Source of the DNA: Caenorhabditis remanei
Lineage: Eukaryota; Nematoda; Chromadorea; Rhabditida; Rhabditidae
Direction: 5' to 3'
Length of the DNA stretch: 64,000 nt
NCBI RefSeq assembly: GCF_010183535.1
Contig: NC_071333.1
Location: 13,948,587-14,012,586, forward strand
The notes beneath the pieces are model-generated. The model was not told where the DNA came from and did no database searches. It saw only the letters and a list, made by a program, of their open reading frames with translations. Position numbers and translations under genes: made by a program. Shown here piece by piece: positions 38,101 through 53,176 of this stretch. Each line of letters starts with the position of its first letter. Position 1 is the stretch's first letter.

Positions 38101-39220
38101 GGGTGCGAAATCGAATCGAGAAAACGAGACGAGACGGCCGATGTTTGACGATTCGTGAAATTCATATGCACAGTTTTCGTTAACTCTTCTCGTTTCTTCT
38201 TGACTTGTTCTCCCCATACGTCTGTTTGTACAAAATAAACTTCTCGGTAACGACCAAATCAAGTGAAGAACATGGGTTTAGTTTTGTATGTGCAATGAAT
38301 AAAAAAGAGGAGACCAATGCTTCAGAAGCGTCTCTTTTTTTTTGATAAGTACTACGAAAAAAGGGAAGAAGCGAAAGAAAAAGCACCGGAAACAGCGCTT
38401 CGAGAAGTTTGCTACTTCCCTTTCCGCTCTTCTAAATTGTAACCATCTATGTTTGTTTCACAGCTTTAGTTTTAAAATTTATGGATAAATTATAAAATTT
38501 GAAAAATTAAAAAAATAGACGTACATGATGGATTCAACATCTATATTTTAGAACATGTTACTCCAGAATGCAAAACTGAAATATGAGGTCCTCAGAAATG
38601 AGTTGGAACGCATCTAAATAGGTGTCTAAGCGGGGGGGGGGGGGGGTAAAAGTGGTCGAAAACAAGAAAATATACAATAGAAATCAGGCAAAAAATAAGA
38701 TTACAGGGGAGGAAAGATAGGAAAGGAATATTAACTGGGGAACATGGAAAATGACAGCTGACACACGTGAAATGCGGAGTCAAGTAATGAATAGAAACGA
38801 GCAAAAAAAGGGAAAGAACAGGAAAGAATAGTAGAAATCGAAAGAAGAAAATGGTTTCGACCCCCGATAAGTCACCAAAAACTGACGAAGAGAATAAGAA
38901 TAATATTGATTATAGTGCAGTCAATACCAAGTCAGAGTTGTGCAGGCAAAAAAGGTTTTGAGAATATTTGGTTTGGGGAGAAAGTGAAACAACCTCTGGG
39001 CACGGATCACCCTACACGGGACAGTGAAAATTTGTGAGAAATGGGAATAGGAGGTAAAAGTCTTTACGTTAGAAATGCACATTTTTGAAACTGCCTCTGA
39101 TTTCGGAATATCAAAATGCAGAGTATTCAAAAATCAGGAACCGTTTTGAAAAAGGTAAGGTGTCGGAAAATATAAAAAAGTCTTTGAAAAACTATCAAAC
39201 CTCTCTTCAGGAAAAAAGAT
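35200..39220. other. Gene-free region downstream of sox-2
   Basis: No firm gene. A protein-like minus-strand frame of 49 codons occurs at 37966-37817, and an exon-like minus-strand segment near 36540-36450 is bounded by an acceptor-like TACCAG and a donor AG-GTAAGA. Neither could be joined to a chain. GC content rises at 37,000-38,100, unlike the surrounding AT-rich DNA. Confidence 0.35.
38632..38646. repeat. Poly-G tract (15 G)
   Basis: Uninterrupted run of 15 guanines in the region downstream of sox-2; capable of forming a G-quadruplex on the + strand. Confidence 0.9.
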
Positions 39221-40723
<1,503 letters not shown>

Positions 40724-40769
40724 CTCGCTCGACAACAATGATATGACACGTCGACCGGACACTGCAAAA

Positions 40770-43700
40770 GACAACCAATATGAAATACAATAGAATTTTG
40801 AACGGGAATCGCGCACGAGAAGGAGGTAGAAAAGACAGGAGGCGATGTAAAGAAGAGGCAAGGAGGAGGAGAGGTTCACGAGATCGGGCGCCGACAAGAG
40901 GTGCACAGACAACTGTGGGTGGGCGGGACTCACACCGATTGGCCAATGGACGCGCGCCTTTAAATGGGCGTGGCCTATTCTCTCTGTCCCTTTAAACGAA
41001 GACTCTCTGTATGACGATGATGCCGACGCAATGTCCTGGCGGGACCTCTTTCTCATGATGATGATGACAACCTCATCCCACATCCAAATCCATCCCTTCC
41101 TGAGACTGAGACTGAGACCAAGATGATGCTGGTGGGGAGAGGATCTCCAAAGTAAACGCTGTGTACAGAATAACATTTCGGGAATAGTGATGGGGGAATA
41201 AGAAATCGGGGTATTACTATACAGTTTTCGATTTCACACGTTGTTGAATACAGAAGTTTTTTAACAGTGCTACGGGAGAGTGTCTACTGTATCAGGAATA
41301 TCTTGTTTTTTACAGTAATCTAAGAACACTACTGATAAGAGTGATACTTTTATCATTATACGACTCACCATCTGCAGAAATCTCCGTTAAAAACTCTATA
41401 GTCTTGAAACTTTTCCTAATACCCCAGATCATCATTTTTATCATCGGGGAATCCCTTTTCCCGCATTCTTCCGCCCTCCTCAATTCAATACTTCTTTTCA
41501 CTCCTCCATCTGTAATTGTTTATAATCCGTGGGTCTCCCATTACAAAAAAAAATGTTAAGCGCTGGGACACCGCCTCTATTCAACGTCCGCCTATTCATT
41601 TGAGACAACATTTCGGGTTGCTAATTTGAGAATCGACACTTCTCGGATTAATTTAATCATATCGTTCCTGCTAGTGTTTTTTTAGCTGTTTTTTAAACAA
41701 CACAGAGATCTTTAGTGAGAGTGAAAATGAGACCATGTTTAGATAAAATCATTTCAAAATGTTGTTGTCCTACTGTAGCTGAGATTAGCAATCAGTGAAA
41801 AACTATATAAAACTAAACCAAGAGTGAAATTTCTTATCACAATGGGACCTGATTGACAATGGACACCTGATGAGAAAAATTTTCCAATCTAGATGATGAT
41901 ATCGGTGAGTACACGTTGCGGAAGGTTCGTTAACGAGCTTTATTCATCCTTCTTAGGCGGCATGCTTCTTCTTCCCTTTCACACAACCGTTCTAATCCAA
42001 CAAATGAAGTGAGCGATACGAGCATCGTTGGTTTCCGAAGAGATAATCCGTTAGTTATTGAGGTAAGTCTTGTTGATTGTCAAAGGAAACGGCATGATGA
42101 AATTAGACGGTGTGCCGGCTTCATGTATCTTAGAGGTTACGACAAGGTACGAGAATGGTGAAAACACAAATGATGGGCGGTCATAAAGTAGCATTAGTGT
42201 CTACCTTCGTTTTGTACTACGATTAAAAATAGAGTAGGGGGTTATGTGCAGATTGGAAATGCTCGGATTTAGTATGATGTGCACAAACAGTACGTATGAG
42301 CACACATACACCTAAAATCGCAAGAGAGGTTTTTTTGGGAAGTTGGTTGATGATGGAAGCAGAAAAAGCAGCGGAGCAATTTCTGATGGAGCAAGGGGGC
42401 TCCGGGACAGACAGAGCAAGCAAGCACACATAGCAAAACGCTCTCACATACATAGCTACAGTATCCGGGAAAGCAAAAAAAAAACGACGAATGCTTGCTT
42501 CGCTAGTTTTGGCTGGCCAGGCAAAGAAGAAAAAGAAGACGGCACAGAGTTTGGTTTGGTTTTGGTTGGAAAAAATATTGAGCAGAACGAGACGGAGAAA
42601 AGAAAAGTATGACGACGTGTCGATAGGGAAAACAGTGACAACAAGAATTCTGGAACGTCTTTTTTTGGTTGGAAGAAAAACGGAAAATTGTGATGATCGG
42701 TTATTAGGGGAAGAGTTCTAAATTCTATCTTCTTCAAATAATTATAAATGTATCGTCAATATTGTGACTGAATCTATAATCCAACTAGCTTACGCCTGAA
42801 TGACGGATATGGGAAAATGATGAGGACGACTTCGTATATCCAAGTATGAAGAAGATGATCGTTTGCACGAGCAATTGAGTTAAGGAGGTTCGATGATGGT
42901 TAGCCCCCCGAAAAAAACGGGAGTAGTTGAGGAGGCGACAGTGGGCAAGAAAAAAAGGGGAGGGTAGTTTATACAGTGAAAGAGGACGCAAACGATCTTT
43001 TTAGGATCTATTGGGCACCCGAAGGTCGAAACGATCAAGGTGTGTGCGGTTGCGTCGTGCGCGACCGCCGGGACGGCTTCTCGACTTTAGGCGTGACTCT
43101 TGGCTGCACGCACCGGACAGTAGGCGGAGAGGCACAAATTACTCAATCTTGGATGCTGAACCTTAAACTACCAGTTGAGTCCATCCCTCTTTCACTTAAT
43201 CCGGGGGTCTTCTCCTCAACTCGAAATGACACCTTAAATTGAAGCCTGCCCCTCGGTCGTTTATTTGTTTTAAAGGCGAATTATAAGGTCGTATAATTGA
43301 GGATGCGTCTTGTGGAGAAGTGGTACGAAGAAAACGATGATCGGTTACGACCGTTGTGGTCAGGAGATGGTAGAGAGTTGAAGAAAATAAGAAAATTGAG
43401 AAAGTTTCGACACAGACACATAAATTGCAGAAGAAACTATCTGAATCACCTGGTAAGTACTGGTATACAGTGAGAAAAGTGAGAAAGGAAAAAAAAACGA
43501 ATTGATTCGATTCTTGACGATGGCAATAAGAGAGAAAACTAAAAACCCGGCGACGCCCACGTCCAGCTATTCTTGGTTGGAAAAAAAAGTTAAATGATAA
43601 TAGCGAACATTTTCACTGTTGATATGACAGGTGTTGTTCAGTTCCTTGAACACAATATCCCCTTTTGTAGACAAAAAAGACAACGCAAGCAATCTTATCT

Positions 43701-46313
43701 TACTAATCCTTTCATCAAGCTCCTCACTCGAAAATAGGTATGATTTCGAAAGTGTCATACGTGATATTCCAGAGAATGAAAAACAGAGGAATGCGTTGGC
43801 AGACGACTTACCTGAAGTAAAACATCATTTTCCTTGTGCCAGCCATGAGTAACTTCTTGCGTTCGTGACGTCTTCCAAAATTTCACAAGTGCACTTTGAG
43901 AATAAAAAATTGGCTCCTAGTAATACTAGCAGTAGTAGAATCCCAGAAATCCAGCTTGTCTGAGCAGTTTAGAAGCAAATTTCGAGGTTTAATATAGTTA
44001 TTTCAAAAACTGAGAGCAGAGGAATATATGACGACGAAGAGGTCTTCAGCCGGCCAGCATTGTGGTCGTCTGGGCCCGTCTTCTGTGTCGTCGTCGTCGA
44101 GTCTCCCCCAATCATTACAGCGCATTGTTTCTTTTCAATCCACCGCTCCATTCCTCCTATTCAGCCTTTTGTATTCGTGTTGAAAGGGCGTACGCGGGCG
44201 CACACAGAGACACAATTCTCATACACATACATACTGGCTTAGCTCTCTTTCCTCTCTTGATTTCATCCTTTTACTCCGGCTCATGACTCAACTCTTTCAG
44301 CTATTCAGCCTATTAGCAACATCCGACTCTTTTGAATCATGCTACTTTCATCGATTTTCTTTTTGAGAAGCCTCGCTTCCTTCAGACGGAGAGGATGAAA
44401 AAAAAGGAGGACAGTACCCTGCTCCAGACACTTCCGGCGGCGCAGGTGGTCCGGAAAATATTTGGCAAGTGGTTCGAGATTAGTCATATTTCTTTTGTTC
44501 TACTATTTGTGCTACTCCCGCTTGTTGCTTCCTCTATCCAATCTAATTATCATATCTTCCTGTTTTTTGTTTAATTTTAAATTTCTAAAGTCGACTTTGA
44601 TATCTTGATTTTTGTTTCAGATTATATACAGGTTATTTAATATTCCCAACATTTCAACACCTATTGTGCTCACATTTCTATCCATTGTCATGATAAACGA
44701 ATCGGTGTGAAAAAAACGCATCCCGGCTGTAGATCAAAATCAAGCTTTCGGTTTAGTGTTGAGAAGAAGTAGGGAGGGTTTTACTTTACTCCGAAACTAT
44801 ACACCTATGTACATGTGTCGAGAAGCGATGGGATGAAGGAAAATATTTGTTCACACCGTAACGAATAAGACACGGACAACGGTAGGTGTGCACGCGTGAG
44901 GCGCGCATAGCGTCAATCACAAGCCATCGGAAGAGGGTTTTCTCGGTCTCCTACTCTCATTCCTGATTTAAGAGAGAATATCGGGTTACTGTAGAGAGTG
45001 TGTGGGGGCGCGCCAGAGGAAAGGAAAAAAAACGTCGATGAAGCGGGAAAAAACGACGGAAACGCAGGATTGAGAAGAAGAAGACGGCGGTGCGCCGCTC
45101 GTTTTGCATGGCTGCTTGGCGACCACACAGCAGACGATGATATCAGAAAAATAGTTTGCACAAGACATCGGATACCGTATCATGTTCACTATTTACTTGA
45201 TAATCCAATTCAAATTGTGATGTTCTATCCCGGTACCTAGTCTCTAGGCACCTAGTTTATAGCTCAAGCTTTTGAAGTTTTCCGCAATCCACCAAAGTTT
45301 CTAAGAGTTCCCATATGACATTTATTATGTTTAAAGCTTTTTGACAACATTCTGAGCAAAAGAATAAGAAATCAGGAAGCTGAAGCTCTTAAGAGCGACG
45401 ATTTAGATCAGTTGACACGAGAAACTGTGAGAACCGTACTGAATCAAGCCAACTTTGACAATTGGTGACAAGTAAGAAGTGATGAGAAGGGAAAAATGAG
45501 AAGAATCTTATGGGAAGGGAATTATCAGCACAAAAATAACCATATTATCAAAATAGTGTGGATGCAAATAAATTAGAGACATTTGATGCTCGGCAAGCGG
45601 ACTACAATATTATCAAGAGGTATGTGACTGGAAGTGGAAGGTTGAGGGGGACTGACACGAAAAACGGAATTAGGTTGTTTGAAAAGAGCAGAAACTTAAA
45701 ATTAGAATAAGGGGAAAACGGCAATATGAGTTTAAACCGCTGTATACTCGGGAGATATAGATATAATGATGACAGCGCGACCTTTTAAAGGATTCAATGG
45801 GAGAGGGTAAATGGTTTTGGCAGATGGTATGTAAATAGAAGTTATGGGCATAGATATCTAATAATTAGTTATAAAATTATCAGTGTGGGAATAGTTACAA
45901 TTTGAAATAATATTGAGATCGACTACAGTTGAGCACATGGCTCGGATTGTACAAGAAACGAAAATAGTGAAAATAGGTGAACGGTGTGAACAGTGAAAGG
46001 TGAGACATACACCTTTCATGCCTCTTGTCCAACTACCGCCTCCTGTACACTACTCTCGTTTCTTCGATTCTCTCCGGGCCACGCGTACTGTTTCGACCTT
46101 CTTGAAAGAAGCGAAACTTTAGGAGAGTGAAACATAGGTAAACTACAACATGAGGAAGGGGAAAGGATGACTGAAGAATGTTAGGAGAGACAGAAAGCTT
46201 GTTCTGTAATATATGCAAAACTATTGGAGGGAGGGAGGGAATGGTATACGGGGGATTGGATGGTTCTGGGTATTCTAAGAACTAAGAAAGAAATGGAGAA
46301 ATAATCATGTAGA
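40770..46313. other. Long upstream region of sox-2
   Basis: About 5.5 kb between the 5' end of sox-2 and the 3' end of coh-1, both on the minus strand. It likely contains sox-2 regulatory DNA. Compact GC-rich patches occur (about 40,830-41,130, 43,000-43,150 and 44,890-45,130) in otherwise AT-rich sequence. Several chance open frames cover them, but I found no spliceable gene. Confidence 0.4.
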
Positions 46314-49300
46314 TTAGATGACAGTAGCGTCCACATTCGGTCCTGCTCTGATGTTGATTTCTCCGTATGGCTCTTTTTGCTCGATATCTATACACTGATT
46401 CTTTTTGAGGCAGAGTATTGAATAGAACTTGGCAGCGGCAACTTTACGACTGACTCCTTTTTTCAACATCTCGTCAAGCTCGATCTGAAATCATAAATTA
46501 TTATATGTCACATGTTTTAGTTTATCGGACTACAGCCGTATTTTTTTGTTTTTTTTTCACTTTGTTTAATCTTTCAATCTCTCCCCATCTGATAATCAGT
46601 ACACTTATTCATGATCATTGTCAAAGGGACCGACGCACGGGTTCCCCATAATCACGTATGCGCATATGCTAAGTGATGCCTATGGTGAAGCTTTGTTAGT
46701 TTGCTGGGTTTGCCGCAATGTTGGCAGCAAACTAACGTATATAGGCTGCTTGATCTTTTTTTAGGAAGGGGAAGGTATGATTACGCAACAATTTTAGTGT
46801 AGAGGATTTGCATGAAATACCGTAAGGTGGCAACATATGGCATCGCTCATCTTGGCAGACTGTTGTGACACATACTTAACATTATGTTCGAGTTGCGCAA
46901 AGCAATAATTTATCACTTTCCGACACTTGAGAACCGTGCTACACCTTATGTCTATTGCGTTCCTGAGCTTTTCCTGACTCATGCACACTTTCTCTTTCGT
47001 TTCTAGGGGACAGTGTTTTGTGACTAATCTAGGCCGACGGCTCTCCCAGAACCAACTGTTTCACTAGGTTCATTAGTACATAGTGACCATAACAGCAATC
47101 AAAATGCAACAATAGTCAAATTACCAGTCGGACAATTTGAAGGATACCATGTACTTGTGGCGTTGGTGTACCTACTCGAGAAAAAAAGAAGATGAAGAAG
47201 AAAAAGAGGTGCGACGACCTCCAAGACTAAAAAAGGGCATCAAGAGGTTATAATGGCACCCTCATTCTCTTTGCCTTTCCAATGGTGTCTACCCATCCGA
47301 GTCAACAATCTCAATAAAAGGTCATGATTTGTTGAAATCGTTCGTCCGATATTAATAGTGGGACCATCATTTCGTGATTTTGCAAAAATCGGTGAATCCA
47401 GTTCTTTCTTATTCTGGTATCAATCAAATTGACCTCTTTCTCTTTAATTCAGGAGAATTGGTGTGAAATGTGAAGTGCCGCGCAACACTTACAGAGTTCA
47501 AGCGGATTTATCATCCGGATTGGCTGGAGGACTGTCCGGTGGGGTGAAAGTGCCTAAGAGGGTCGTTCTTGACCACCACTAATCTTCTCGAAACATGCTG
47601 CATCCAGCATCACCTTCTACTTTTGAAGCCTTCTTGGACAATTTCTTATGTACCTACTTCATATGCAGTTATGTGTCCTTGTCAGTAGTGCTACTGCGTC
47701 CACTTCACTACACATCATATGTTCACACTTCACACGACGACGACGACGACTACGACAAATGCCCTCTTCTCTACTCCTCTTTTGGTGGAAAACCAAGATT
47801 GAAACAGTTGTTGGATGGAGGATTTAGATTCGGGATATTTGAAATCGAAAGGATGAAGAAAGGGGGGGGGGGGGAGAAAAAAGTGATTGAGGGAGATGGA
47901 ACTTTCAAATGTGTTTTTAGGAGGGCGCCATCATCATCAATCGGTGATGTGATGGATGGGAACATGAACACCTATGATTACGAAAGGGAAACATGATTCA
48001 AGGGCAACAAGCGTTGCGTTTAAAATCTTATCCCCCCAAAAGTTTAAATTTTTTTGAAGCTTCGAAATTCCAGATTGATTCTTTTATTACCTGTCCATTA
48101 TTTGCGTCCAATTTCGCAGAAATCGACTGCAGAAGAGCGTGTGTTCTCTTCGACCAACGGTTGTCTTCATCACCCTCCATATCATCCTTGTCATCCTGAA
48201 AAACAAATAAATTTTTGGGTTCATCAAATCATCAAATCAATTTTATGCTGATATTCGTTTTTATTTTCTATGCATATCAATGATTTCTCTCATTGTCGGC
48301 CACATTGAACGGCGGCAAATAACAAAGAAGTCGGTCAGGAGAGGTTCTTGGTGTCGGACATTCTCATGGACCACATTTTCTTTTGTTACCGGTTGTTTGC
48401 ACTAACACGAGGCAACGAGTAACGCATAGTAACTCAATGGAATGCATGTATGTGTTTGTGTGTTTTTCGGCATGTTCAAGAGTACATATAATGTCATGAT
48501 AGGGGGGTGGATAAGTTCGTTTGGAATTGTTTTTTTTTGAGTGGCTAGTTCGATTTTTAGGGGACCCAATAGAGTTTTCTAAACCTTTTTTCAGATTCCC
48601 GCTTACCATTAGTTTCCTTCGCTTCTCTGCCGAACCCATGTCATCATCATCCGTCATATCAGCAAATGGCGACAACGGATTACGCTGGGGCACGTCATCG
48701 TCTGGAATGCTCATATCATCCATAGACTGTGGCATATCCATCATGTTCTCGAAATTGTCAAATTCCAGTGGAGCAACGTCGTCGAAGTCGTCAGCAAACT
48801 GAGGTTCTTCCTGAAACAAACTCTTTTTCGATTCTTCTATAATACAATAGTATTCTTGTTTTTGAAAATTCTCCTATTCTCTTTAAAACTATTCGGATGT
48901 GTTAAGTAGATTAGATTACAGTTGGCTTTGAACGCGTCACTGGATACGGCGGCCATACCAGTCAACTTTCTCGCCGAAATCTGTGTCACCACTTTGCACT
49001 TGACACCCATCTCTCAATATGTAGATCTTTCGGAGACGTTAATCCTATCGTTTTTAATATTGCAGACAGCCAGGTATTTTCAAAAGGCAGCTGGATAGAG
49101 GACACGAGGGATGTTTCCATATGGAGCTCGAGAGCTCCTTGGAAACATATGTTCCGGTGCTCAAGTACTGGATTGACATACAATTAAGTGGTTAATCGTT
49201 TGGCACCCACTTTCAAACGTGCCGCTTATACAAGACAGAATGACATACGGTAGATGTTCTATCCGTTTATGTTATGACAGTGGATTTGAGTGAGGGATCG

Positions 49301-52300
49301 AAATTTGTATCACAAAAAAAAAGCATTTTTTGATAGGGATTTAATTTGAAACTCAAACTTTTTATTTTTTCTAAGAGTGACACACCATGTTACAGGTGAG
49401 TGGGCACATTAACCTAAAAGATGGAAGCATCAACACAACCTTTCTCTTTCTCATATTGTCTAATTTTATGACTAATGTCCGGGACTCATAAACCATGAGC
49501 TATTTCTATTCAGGCGTGCACATAGCCTCAAGCTTCTATTGTTATTCGTGGGGGTCGGATTGCGTAATACGTGTGTGTGTACCTGTGTGCACAACACAAA
49601 ACTATAATTGCGCTCCTCGGTGGACTGATCGTCACACCGTAATATCACACCTCTTTTTTCGGTGTCGTCGGGACTAATGTATTTTCTCGGGGTGCGAATT
49701 ATGTAACAAAATAGTACCGGATGACATTCGGTCAGTTCATAAGGCTGCTAAAAGAACCGGCAGATATCACGCAATCGGTTTTGTTACTGGAACAGTATTA
49801 CGACACACTATACCTAATTGAGAGAAAAATCGAAGGATGTGCATTAGCTAAAATAAATTTTGCATACAAAACAAAAGAGTGTTCTGTCCAGGGACCAAGA
49901 TAAAACTGTAGATGAATGAGCATAGCAGAAAATTATATGGCGTTTCTGAACTTAACTTCAAAAGAATGGGATTTTCATCCGGATTATACTAATTGCATTG
50001 TGAAAAGACAGTCTAACAGGAAAAATGAGATGGTTGCAAATTCAGAACCAAACTTCCGCCAAATTAATAACTCTATGTTGTTTGCTCCACAAGTAATGAA
50101 AATGGTTTCTATCTTTTTTATTTCTTGGTATTATGCTACTACTATCAAGACACGTTTATACTTATTTCAAAACACTTCGAGATGGGCACGTTTAGATCTG
50201 TTTCTTATTATACTGAGGTTCCATTTTTGTAAGTCATGGTGCAACAAAAAATGGTGCAGCGTAGCGAAACATTTTTTCAACTGACAGATATAAAATTAAG
50301 AGATCTCAGCCATGACTATGAAAATTTTGCTAAAATTGTCATTTTTGACTGAAGTAAATCCCAATGAGCTAGAAATTGTAAAAATGTATTACGAATTTAG
50401 TAGTTTGAGAGAGTTAGCAAACATTAGAATTGTGTAGCTAATGTGATGCTCGGGCTCAACATTCATAGCAGTGAGCGTTCCAGCATAGTCATCAACCGAT
50501 AACCTGCGTTAAAATATTTTCCTGTACAAACCTGAGTTGTCATATCCATTTCTTGTTGCTGTTGCTGCAAGTCTTCCTCCCCAATTTCCAATAGTCCAAC
50601 CGCAGCCTTGATAGCTTCGTTTTTCTGCTCAATGTCATCATGTCTGCGGATGGTGAGGCAATTTTGGTAATCCTGAAACATAAAACAATATCAACTGTAT
50701 GCTGCAATTAAATCTTACTCTGACGAAATTCTTGCTTCGAGAAAATCCGAACATTGCAGGGAAATGGAGCAAGAAATCAGCATGACACTGTCGCTTTGCA
50801 ATAGTCAGCTTACGAGTTGGTGGAGCCAAGTCGAGGCGAATGAGGAGGTCACTGTAATAAACATTTATAGCTATAGTATTCATAATAGTTCAAGATGGTG
50901 TTCAAATTATGCTGTTAAGTGCCTATTTTTATTTTTTCGAGCTAATACATGTTACCTACAACGGGCAATATATCTGAAATTTAGATTTTTTGATGTACAA
51001 TCAAATCTAAAGAAAAATGAGATAATTTTCCTAGAAACCCTGAATCGTCTACAAAACTTTATCACCATTTCCTTTTTTTTTCCGTTACTGTACATTGAAG
51101 TCAGTAACCAAAGCTGTTAGCACAAGAAATCCTGTGATCAATTTTCAATGTATTCGATCATTTCTCAGCGGCACGCTACATTTGTACAGAATTTTGAGTT
51201 TCCTGTTACAACTATTAGCAGGTCAAGCGTCCCTTCACAACTAATCAGCCAAAAATAAAATTGCGTTTTGACGGGGTTCCCTTGTTAGTCATAGTTCCCA
51301 GAACAGTCCGACAAAGAAAGACAAATCAGTAAAACATAAATCAAATAGTGACGTCACATGACGCTTTTCTAAGCTTGATACAAAATGTGACTGCCGACAA
51401 CTTGAGAACATTACATCTTTCAAATTCACTCAAAATAGACGTTGTAAAGTGATGATGTCATTCAAGAACCTCAAAGAAAGAGTTTCTGTTTCTCACCTGT
51501 AATCAGCCATGTTTGACTTCATTTCATCTCCAGTAATCATTCTGACGTCATCAACACGACGTTTTTTCATGTTTTGCTCTTTAGCCAAGGCTCGTTTCTG
51601 AGCATGACGCTCATAGTAAGATTCAACAGTATCTTGTTCGACTTGGCTGGTAGATGCAACAGATGGAGCCACTGATGGAGTCACAGAGGGAGTTGGACTT
51701 GATGCACGAGGTGTCATTGGAGTCTCGGAACGAAGTGGAGTCTCATCACGTGGAATGTTTGGCCCATTATCATAATCCATGTCTTCAATGTGCATAGCAT
51801 TGTTATCACTGAATCCAGATGAACCCTGAGCGTCATGGTCCATATCGTCGTGATCGTGATCGTGATCATGATCGTCGTGTGCATTTCCTGAGAAATCGTC
51901 GTCTCCGAAGATGGTGTTTCCTGGTGCACTAGCTTCACACAAAGCTGGAGTCTGTTCACGTTCGCGGCCGAATAATGATGATTCAGTCTTGGCTTGTTTT
52001 TCCTCAGCTTCACGTGACATTTCCAAGTCGAATTCTTTGTTGACATCCTCCATCATGCGGTAATAGTCTTCTGGTTGGACACCCGCAGCCATCTCTCCGA
52101 AATCGTCATCCTGAATTACATGAATTTGATATTTTCAATTTCAAGTCGGATTTGACACTTGGATTTATCTACAAATATTTCAATGCTCACCTCAAGCTGC
52201 TCGTCGTAACGATTTCCAAAGTTCTGTGGAAGATCCTCCTTCATTGTGATGTCGTCGATGCGGCTCTGGCAGATTGGAGCATGGTTGAGCTCTTCGTCGT

Positions 52301-53176
52301 CGAATTCTGGCAGGATGTTGTCACCAAACTCTCCATACATCTGAAATTTTATAGAATTAGCATTGCTATCACTATCCGACGATGAAAATCATCGCAACAT
52401 TGAACGCGTCTTGCTGAAAACCTCACCGGAGATGCTTATCCACTTTTACAAGGAATAGCGTAGTCTGACAACTAACTTTAGCTTCCACCAGATCTCCTAT
52501 ATTAATTATACCGCGTTCAGAACTTTATTCCAGTGTTAGCTATTCTTTTGAAAGCCGAAAAGCATTGAACAACCGAGATTTCCGAAGGAAAAGTGCAAAA
52601 AATTCATCAGCGTTGGTTAATCGATAGTGTCAATTTCAGAAAAGACGCAACTACTCGTAATATTCCTTAGAAATGTTATTTCGAGTATTTATCCTCTTAT
52701 TTGAAGCATTTCGAAAAAATAGTGCTTATTTTCTTGCTGATATTTTCACTTGCATCAGCTGTACGTTCACACACCATTTTATACTCATTATTAAAAAAAA
52801 ACTCACGTCTTGCATGCTGAATGTTGGTAAAACCGGATTCGGTTGATCCAAAGCTCCGTTACGAAAGACTAGTTTGATTTTAAGGAAAGCCTCATTGGTA
52901 TCTGCCAGAAGATACTTGGTTTTTCTGGAGAATACACGGCAAATTCCCAATAGCAAGTGTCCAGTTGTGCGGAGAGCCAAATTTTGCTGCAAAATTGAAT
53001 TATTTTTCGAAAAAACGATCAATAAATATTACCTTTGGTTTCATTATTTCATTAACTGCTTCATTTACATCTGTTTCACAGATTTGAGCCTTCGAGAGTT
53101 TTTTCTCCCAGTGAGCGGCTAGCCACACTTTTGAGAGTGGGCCCTTCTTCGATAAAACGAAGTCGGCATAAAACAT
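46314..53176 (-). CDS. coh-1: COH-1-like Rad21/Scc1 kleisin subunit of cohesin (613 aa)
   Basis: Minus-strand exons: 53176-53033, 52986-52807, 52340-52191, 52110-51497, 50851-50719, 50672-50532, 48810-48607, 48195-48091 and 46484-46314; 1842 nt, 613 residues. The N-terminus [20 protein letters not shown] is the conserved kleisin start that binds SMC3. The C-terminal winged helix ([19 protein letters not shown], then EPYGEI) binds SMC1. Between them are [10 protein letters not shown], an alternating His-Asp stretch coded at about 51,840-51,890, and acidic linkers where separase would cut. It closes the cohesin ring on chromatin. Among C. elegans kleisins it fits COH-1 (X-linked) best, by remembered gene order. 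The ATG is one base behind a TTTTTTCAG trans-splice-like acceptor. Two introns of 1.6 and 1.7 kb hold the odd features listed separately. Confidence 0.93.
46678..46746. other. Hairpin in coh-1 intron
   Basis: An inverted repeat in the last coh-1 intron. GTTAGTTTGCTG pairs perfectly with CAGCAAACTAAC across an 18-nt loop, and an outer GCCTAT pairs with ATAGGC. The length of about 69 nt is in the range of a small pre-miRNA, but the unequal internal loop makes this uncertain. I match it to no known miRNA. Confidence 0.35.
47862..47874. repeat. Poly-G tract (13 G)
   Basis: Uninterrupted run of 13 guanines inside the last coh-1 intron; it is on the template side of coh-1 as poly-C in the transcript. 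Confidence 0.9.
49111..49148. repeat. Near-perfect short palindrome in coh-1 intron
   Basis: ATGTTTCCA and GGAGCTC on the left pair with GAGCTCC and TGGAAACAT on the right around a two-base centre, with only a small bulge. Its loop is too short for a pre-miRNA. It may be a protein-binding palindrome or a cruciform-prone site. Confidence 0.6.
49721..50284 (+). other. Nested protein-like frames in coh-1 intron (possible pseudogene)
   Basis: On the strand opposite coh-1, within its 1.7-kb intron, two adjacent open frames (49721-49903 and 49916-50284) have unusually protein-like composition, for example [19 protein letters not shown], separated by a stop and a frame change. I do not recognise a domain with confidence. 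They could be a decayed nested gene or chance. Confidence 0.2.

Noticed and set aside
42976..43242. 88-codon plus-strand frame upstream of sox-2
   Set aside because: Covers a GC-rich patch where stops are rare by composition; no splice partner or domain.
47480..47570. Possible additional coh-1 exon on the minus strand
   Set aside because: The conserved kleisin C-terminus reads directly from the exon ending at 48091 to the one starting at 46484, so nothing is missing between them.
47595..47996. 133-codon plus-strand frame in coh-1 intron
   Set aside because: Crosses the 13-G homopolymer, low-complexity Asp and Gly runs, no splice signals of its own.
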